A stretch of DNA of 64,000 nt from Gambelia wislizenii (lineage: Eukaryota; Chordata; Lepidosauria; Squamata; Crotaphytidae): the NCBI GenBank assembly GCA_030847615.1, contig JAUMIR010000001.1, forward strand, positions 68,771,501 to 68,835,500, given 5' to 3'. How positions within the stretch are numbered: position 1 is the stretch's first letter; each line of letters opens with the position of its first letter. Under the pieces are notes generated by a model. That model worked only from the letters and a program-made list of their open reading frames with translations, did no database searches and was not told where the DNA came from. Positions 59,440 through 64,000 of this stretch are shown here, one piece after another. The position numbers were made by a program, and so were the translations under genes.

Positions 59440-59690
59440 GACATCATCATCATCATCTCCTCCTCCTCTTATCAACTGTCATCTTATGCTGACCACAGAA
59501 ATTTCATAGGGTTTCCTTAGGCAAGGAATACTTAGAGGTAGTTTTGCCAGGTCCTTCTTCTGAAATATAACCTAAAGCACCTGGTATTCTTTGGCAGTCT
59601 CCTATCCAAGTACTAACCAGAGCTGACTCTGTTTAGCTTCCAAGATCAGAAAAGATCTGGTGCTTTTAGGGTATTTATGTAACATCTCGA
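59440..59690 (-). mobile_element. 5S-rRNA-derived SINE
   Basis: Minus strand: CACCAGATCTTTTCTGATCTT, GGAAGCTAAACAGAGTC, TTAGTACTTGGATAGGAGAC follow 5S rRNA; the tail leads to the (ATC)n/(CTC)n run at 59441-59468. Confidence 0.8.
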
Positions 59691-60020
59691 AGCTCATGCT
59701 TCCCTATGAAATACTTTTATGCTCACTGCTGGATGCATGTGGAACACCTCCTCTATTTAAGTTATAGATCCAAGATCTCTTTTCTTTCTGACTGCTATCC
59801 TTAAGGAGTCACCGTTTGAAGAAAGGGCTAAATTTACAACTTCTGAGTGCTCAAGACTGAACACATATCTCTTGGATCAGTTTATCATGTAAAAACAATG
59901 CTGAATACGGTATATTGTTTTGATAGGTCTGCAGTGTATTTATGCCAGTACTTTAAAAATATAAGCTGCAACATGTCTCACTAAGATTTAGAAATATTTG
60001 GGGAATCTACAAAGTATATA

Positions 60021-60250
60021 CAGGTTGACCCCTGTATCCTCAGGGGATCCATTCTAGGACCCCCCATGGATACCTGAGACCATGGATAATAGGGAATTCT
60101 ATTATTTTCAATGAGATGAACACTGGAAGTTGACCATAAAATCATACTGGAGGACCTGTAAATGCCTAGAGAGAACATATTTTTTTCAAACATGGATAAG
60201 TGAAACTGTGGATACCAAATCTGTAGATATGTTGGGGGGGGGGCAACCTG
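60021..60250. mobile_element. Tigger-like MITE
   Basis: CAGGTTGACCCCTGTATCC to GGGGGGCAACCTG; TA precedes the left end. Same subfamily as 2411-2633. Confidence 0.83.
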
Positions 60251-60479
60251 AATTTGTAGCCTGAGACTTATCAACTATGCCCTAATTCTGGAATTTGCCT
60301 GTGCGCTCCCCCCATTTGTTTTAAGGGACTTTGGGAACACCCAATATTGGCCAAGTGTATCTTGGTATGTACAAACTGTTCTTTTCAACAGTTGGTCCTA
60401 AGTACATGGTCCTAAGTACATGGTCACAGTTTCCTCTTTTTTCAAAGTACAAAGAATGCAATTTGCAAAAATAGCTTCT

Positions 60480-60512
60480 CAACAAAACAGAACAGAACAA
60501 AACAAAACAAAC
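60480..60512. repeat. (AAAAC)n-like simple repeat
   Basis: Repeated ACAAA/ACAGA pentamers. Confidence 0.8.
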
Positions 60513-62618
60513 AGGAAATGTATGTCTCTTCTTCCAGCTAGTAGGAAGTCAAAGCTTAGCTAACACTGTGAATTCCAATCCCTAACTGAAATGTGCATAA
60601 CCCATTTCTTCAAATCCAGCATCGATCAGTAGAGAACAGTTAATGCAAACTATTCTAATATTAAACCCAGAACTCAGAGAAGTTCCTGTGCTGGCTGGAG
60701 GATTCTGGGAGTTGCCATCTAAAAAAGTAACTTTTCCAAACTCTGACTGAAAGGCTGCCCAGTGGCTGAGCTAGAGAGTTATTTATCTTGAAAAGCAGAC
60801 TGGCATCCTAGCAGCGTAAATTGGTAATGGAACAGGCTTTGTTATGAAACCTGTATCACAGAATTCCTCCCCTTGCTTTCACAAATTAATTCCTGCTGGC
60901 TTGAATGAGTACAGCTCACATGGATTCAAGCTGGCAGAAGAATGGTAAACAAAGGGCCATGCAGAGTATTGATTGACAAGCTCTGCATACAGGGAATCAC
61001 CACAAGGCTGGGACTTTGCTGACTTAATAGGAGGCGCGAAGAAGATCTGGGAAGGGAGCCATGTAGTGCATTAAATGCATTTCAGAGATAGAATGAAAAA
61101 GATAGGGAGATACTGCCAGAGTGGTGGATGGATGAAGAGACAAAAAGCAGAACAGCAGGACTCAGCCCTGGGAAAGCAAGGCTGAGGAATGTCTGCAAAG
61201 AAAAATTAATGAGACAGATACCAGGAGGGACTGACAAACCTAAGAAAGTGTGAGTAGGGGGGATGGGGGAGGAGAAAGAGTGGACAGCAGAACAGGGAGG
61301 AATCTGTAGCTTTTCAGCTGCACAAAGGCCTGAGGATTAAGGGAGAAAAGAGGAGTGGTACTGTTGGGCCAAATTAAAATTCATGGAACCCAGAGGATGA
61401 GCTGTATTCTCAAGAACAGATGCAGCCTTAGCCATGAGGCAAGGCAACCACAGGCAGAGGAACCTTGAGCCCTATTAGGGCAGCTACCGTATGTGTGGGA
61501 AGAGACAGATGTGAACAATGGGACCAAATTTACCAGGAAGTTTTTCTGATCACAGCTTGGAAGTTAGCATTAGGCCTAATGTATTATTTTTAAATAATTT
61601 AAAATGTTAATTCTCCAATCATGGATTTTTGAAAAACAAAAAACAAAACCAACCCAATTATTTATTTTGTTAAAACTGTCAAAATTTGAAAGTGGCATTT
61701 AAAAATACTTAAATGAGCACTAATGAATTAACGTGATGGCAAAGAGTAAACTAATGTTGTTGGCATTGTAACAATCCAAATAACAAATTCTAGAAAACCA
61801 CTGTTAAAATCAACAAACTGATTTTAACAAATCATTCTGAAGCATTGCTCCTGAACAAGTCATGCATAAGATGAACAGGAAATACAGAATTCTGGATTGG
61901 GCAGCTTGTTAGAGAATGTGTGGCAATGGAGTGATGAGGAGAAGAATGCTACTTGCATTTTCTGTCTCAGATCCTAAAATATTTGGTGTTTCATTCTAGC
62001 TTTTGAGCACAAACCCCTCAGAACATAAGAGCCCTTCTAGATCAGAACAAAGGCTTCTCTTCTCCAGCAATCTGCTCCCACTGGGAGTGCTACCTATGTA
62101 AAGTTCACTGTTACTGCCCTACCTGAAGGAGGCCGCTTAAGACAACAACAAGGAAGAGGAAAGCCAATATATTGTAAGGAGCTCCAGTCAGAGCCAGAGG
62201 AGGCTGGCAGCCCTGCCCTGGAACTACTGGACCACTGGCTGCTGAACATCAAGAGCCAGACAGTGAGCCACTTTCTTTCTCAGAGAGCCGCAGGCTAAAA
62301 CGCCAGCTGCAAAAGAGCAGGAAAAGCCTTGGCATTCTTTAACAGTATCCTGCTGAGGTAATTAGGGCAGCTGTGCTAATTACAGCTAGTTATGAATCAG
62401 CACAGCTCAAAATTATTCCTTTGTTCAAACAACCATTCCAAAATCTGTATAGCATTGTTCGACATTCCTTGCTCTACTGCTTCCTGGATTCCAGGTTGCT
62501 CCTTGGATTAGTCTCTTGCCTTTCCTTTTGAGTACTATTAGACTTTAGTTACTCAGGCAGCCTCTTGTATTTTGACTTCAGATTGCCTTGATCACACTTC
62601 TGTGTTTGCTGATTCTAT
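60513..62618. other. No gene recognised
   Basis: Mixed unique-looking sequence with one palindromic fragment near 60690-60740 (GGAGGATTCTGGGAGTTG). No splice-bounded homology seen. Confidence 0.5.
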
Positions 62619-63246
62619 GGAGATTATCAGACAATAAAACTATTTCAGGACAGGGACGACAGGAGATCGCTAAAAGGCTTACCTTTTAGACTACGTTGTC
62701 CCTCTCCTTGGATAATCCCATTCTGTTCCTGTTCTTCCCCCATTTCATCTTATTCATGGAAAAATCCATGAATAAGAGGCCCGTTCCATTTTATAACAGA
62801 ACAACAGGTGAGTGAACAGGAGCCCCACTGTGCTCCTGGGATGACAACTGGCTGTGATGTCACCAGGAGGTCCGTGCCAGACACTTCCGGGTGCGATCCA
62901 GATGACAAGGTAAGTTAACCCCCCTTTCCCCCCTCCTCGGATGGCTTTTTTTAAAATGGGGTTTTGTGGCTGGTTTTGAGTTTTGACAGCTGGGGGAGTA
63001 TATTTAAATTTTCCGCCTGGCCGTTCTCTCGTGAGAACAGCTGGGATTTGAGTTCCTGGTCGTAAAAGCAGCCTTATGATGGCTGCATTTATGACCGGGC
63101 AGCAAAGGGAAGGGGAGCCCGTTCCTGCTGCTGAATTAAGGTAGGGGTGTGAAACTTTTTCCTTTATTCTGCGGCAGGAATGGGAGTGGAGCGGGGGGGG
63201 GTTAGCAGGACAGAAACAGACCCTAATGGTCTGTCTGATAATCTCC
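62619..63246. mobile_element. 628-bp DNA element with 15-bp inverted ends and hairpins
   Basis: GGAGATTATCAGACA at 62619-62633 is mirrored exactly by TGTCTGATAATCTCC at 63232-63246. Inside are three hairpins: 62748-62777 (13-bp arms, 4-nt loop), 63023-63038 and 63058-63096 (14 of 16 paired). No transposase ORF; no clear target duplication. Superfamily unknown. Confidence 0.78.
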
Positions 63247-63339
63247 TAAGTGTCTGACCATGGACTGCTGGGCTTTTGGGCTATTCCTTGTATCTGGACA
63301 CTTGCTGCCTTCAACAGGACACCCACAAGCAGCTTGTGT

Positions 63340-63705
63340 TCCACAGTAAAGAATAAATAAGAGCATATGGCCTCTGGTACTAAAGGGAATATGTATTCAT
63401 TATGACAAGTAGCTGTTGACAGCCTTATGATCCATGAACATGTCCAGTCCCCTTTAAAAGCCATCCAAGTTTGTGATCATCACTACCTTATGTGGCAATG
63501 CTCTCCAGAATGTCATTATGCATTGCGCGAAAAAGTACTTTCTTTTGCTTGTCCCTACCATTCAGCCTCAATGGATGACCCCAGGTTCTACCATTATAAG
63601 CAAAAGAAGAAAACTTCCTTTTACAGTTTCTCTATGCTATGTATAATTTTATACATTCATATCCCGTCTCTCCTTACTTCCCTTTTCTTTTAAAGCAAAA
63701 CAGCC
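63340..63705 (-). mobile_element. Old CR1/L3-type LINE fragment
   Basis: TTATGATCCATGAACATGTCC, CCATTCAGCCTCAATGGATG, ATAATTTTATACATTCATAT match the fragment at 50380-50800. Confidence 0.7.
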
Positions 63706-63814
63706 ACGACCTTTTCCTCACAGTGCAATGATGGGAGGGAGGCAGGCAGCACCATATAACTACAGTCTACCTTATCACATTCATTTCTAAAAAAGCTACT
63801 GCAGTAGACAGCAT

Positions 63815-64000
63815 TATCATATAATCAGAGAGTTGGAAGGACCATCAGGTCCAATCCCCTGCTCAATGCAGGCTCTCCAGCTACAGCATCCCAGCAAGTA
63901 GTTGTCCAGCATCTTTTTGAAGACATCTACAGAAGGAAACCCCACCACCTCTCTAGCAATTGGCTCCATTGTCAAACCACCCTCACTGTCAAAAAGTTCC
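63815..64000 (-). mobile_element. CR1 LINE 3' end running off the window
   Basis: AGAGAGTTGGAAGGACCATC, GTCCAATCCCCTGCTCAATG, AACCCCACCACCTCTC and CACTGTCAAAAAGTTCC are CR1 3' sequence of a subfamily different from 33281; continues beyond 64000. Confidence 0.85.

Noticed and set aside
1..64000. CRISPR arrays, operons or prokaryotic islands
   Set aside because: The tandem repeats present are microsatellites or transposon-internal arrays; gene structure is eukaryotic throughout.

Overview
This window is vertebrate nuclear DNA, most likely from a squamate reptile and possibly an iguanian lizard. The evidence is long introns with GT-AG splice sites plus a characteristic repeat mix: CR1, L2, L1 and Bov-B/RTE LINE pieces, tRNA-derived SINEs with a Bov-B-like tail, 5S-rRNA-derived SINEs, many TA-flanked Tigger/pogo-like MITEs and long microsatellites. 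Nothing prokaryotic is present.

One protein-coding gene dominates: TMEM63B, a mechanosensitive and osmosensitive cation channel of the OSCA/TMEM63 family, on the minus strand. All 23 coding exons lie between 57736 (start codon) and 7810 (stop codon). I placed every splice junction by hand. The pieces join without a frame error into 2496 nt, 831 residues plus stop; the mammalian protein is about 832 from memory. Numbering the first coding exon as exon 2 puts the 39-nt microexon at exon 4 and the exon with the Q/R-type codon at exon 20, which agrees with what I recall of the mammalian gene. A non-coding first exon is not recognisable, so 57759-64000 is probably 5' intron or upstream DNA. A candidate 3' UTR runs from 7809 to an AATAAA at 6222-6227. 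No gene is recognised in 1-6200.

The introns hold the surprises. A 374-bp block carrying nearly all of exon 10 and the adjoining intron 9 has been copied in inverted orientation into intron 16 (18433-18806), about 98 percent identical and identical over the exon part. Part of exon 20 and its downstream intron have been copied in direct orientation into intron 19 (14159-14299); the copy starts two codons before the end of the HQAYEFQ segment, at the equivalent of the mammalian Q/R editing region, and keeps the splice donor. Other notable features are a GC-AG intron before the microexon, a NAGNAG acceptor at the last exon, a three-codon uORF next to the start codon, a 21-bp perfect hairpin inside a Tigger-like MITE, nested MITEs, palindromic minisatellites inside transposons, and a hairpin-rich 628-bp element with 15-bp inverted ends.

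Layout: 1-6200 intergenic with Bov-B, CR1 and MITE pieces; 6222-7809 candidate 3' UTR; 7810-57758 TMEM63B; 57759-64000 upstream or first-intron DNA with MITEs, a 5S-SINE and old CR1 copies.
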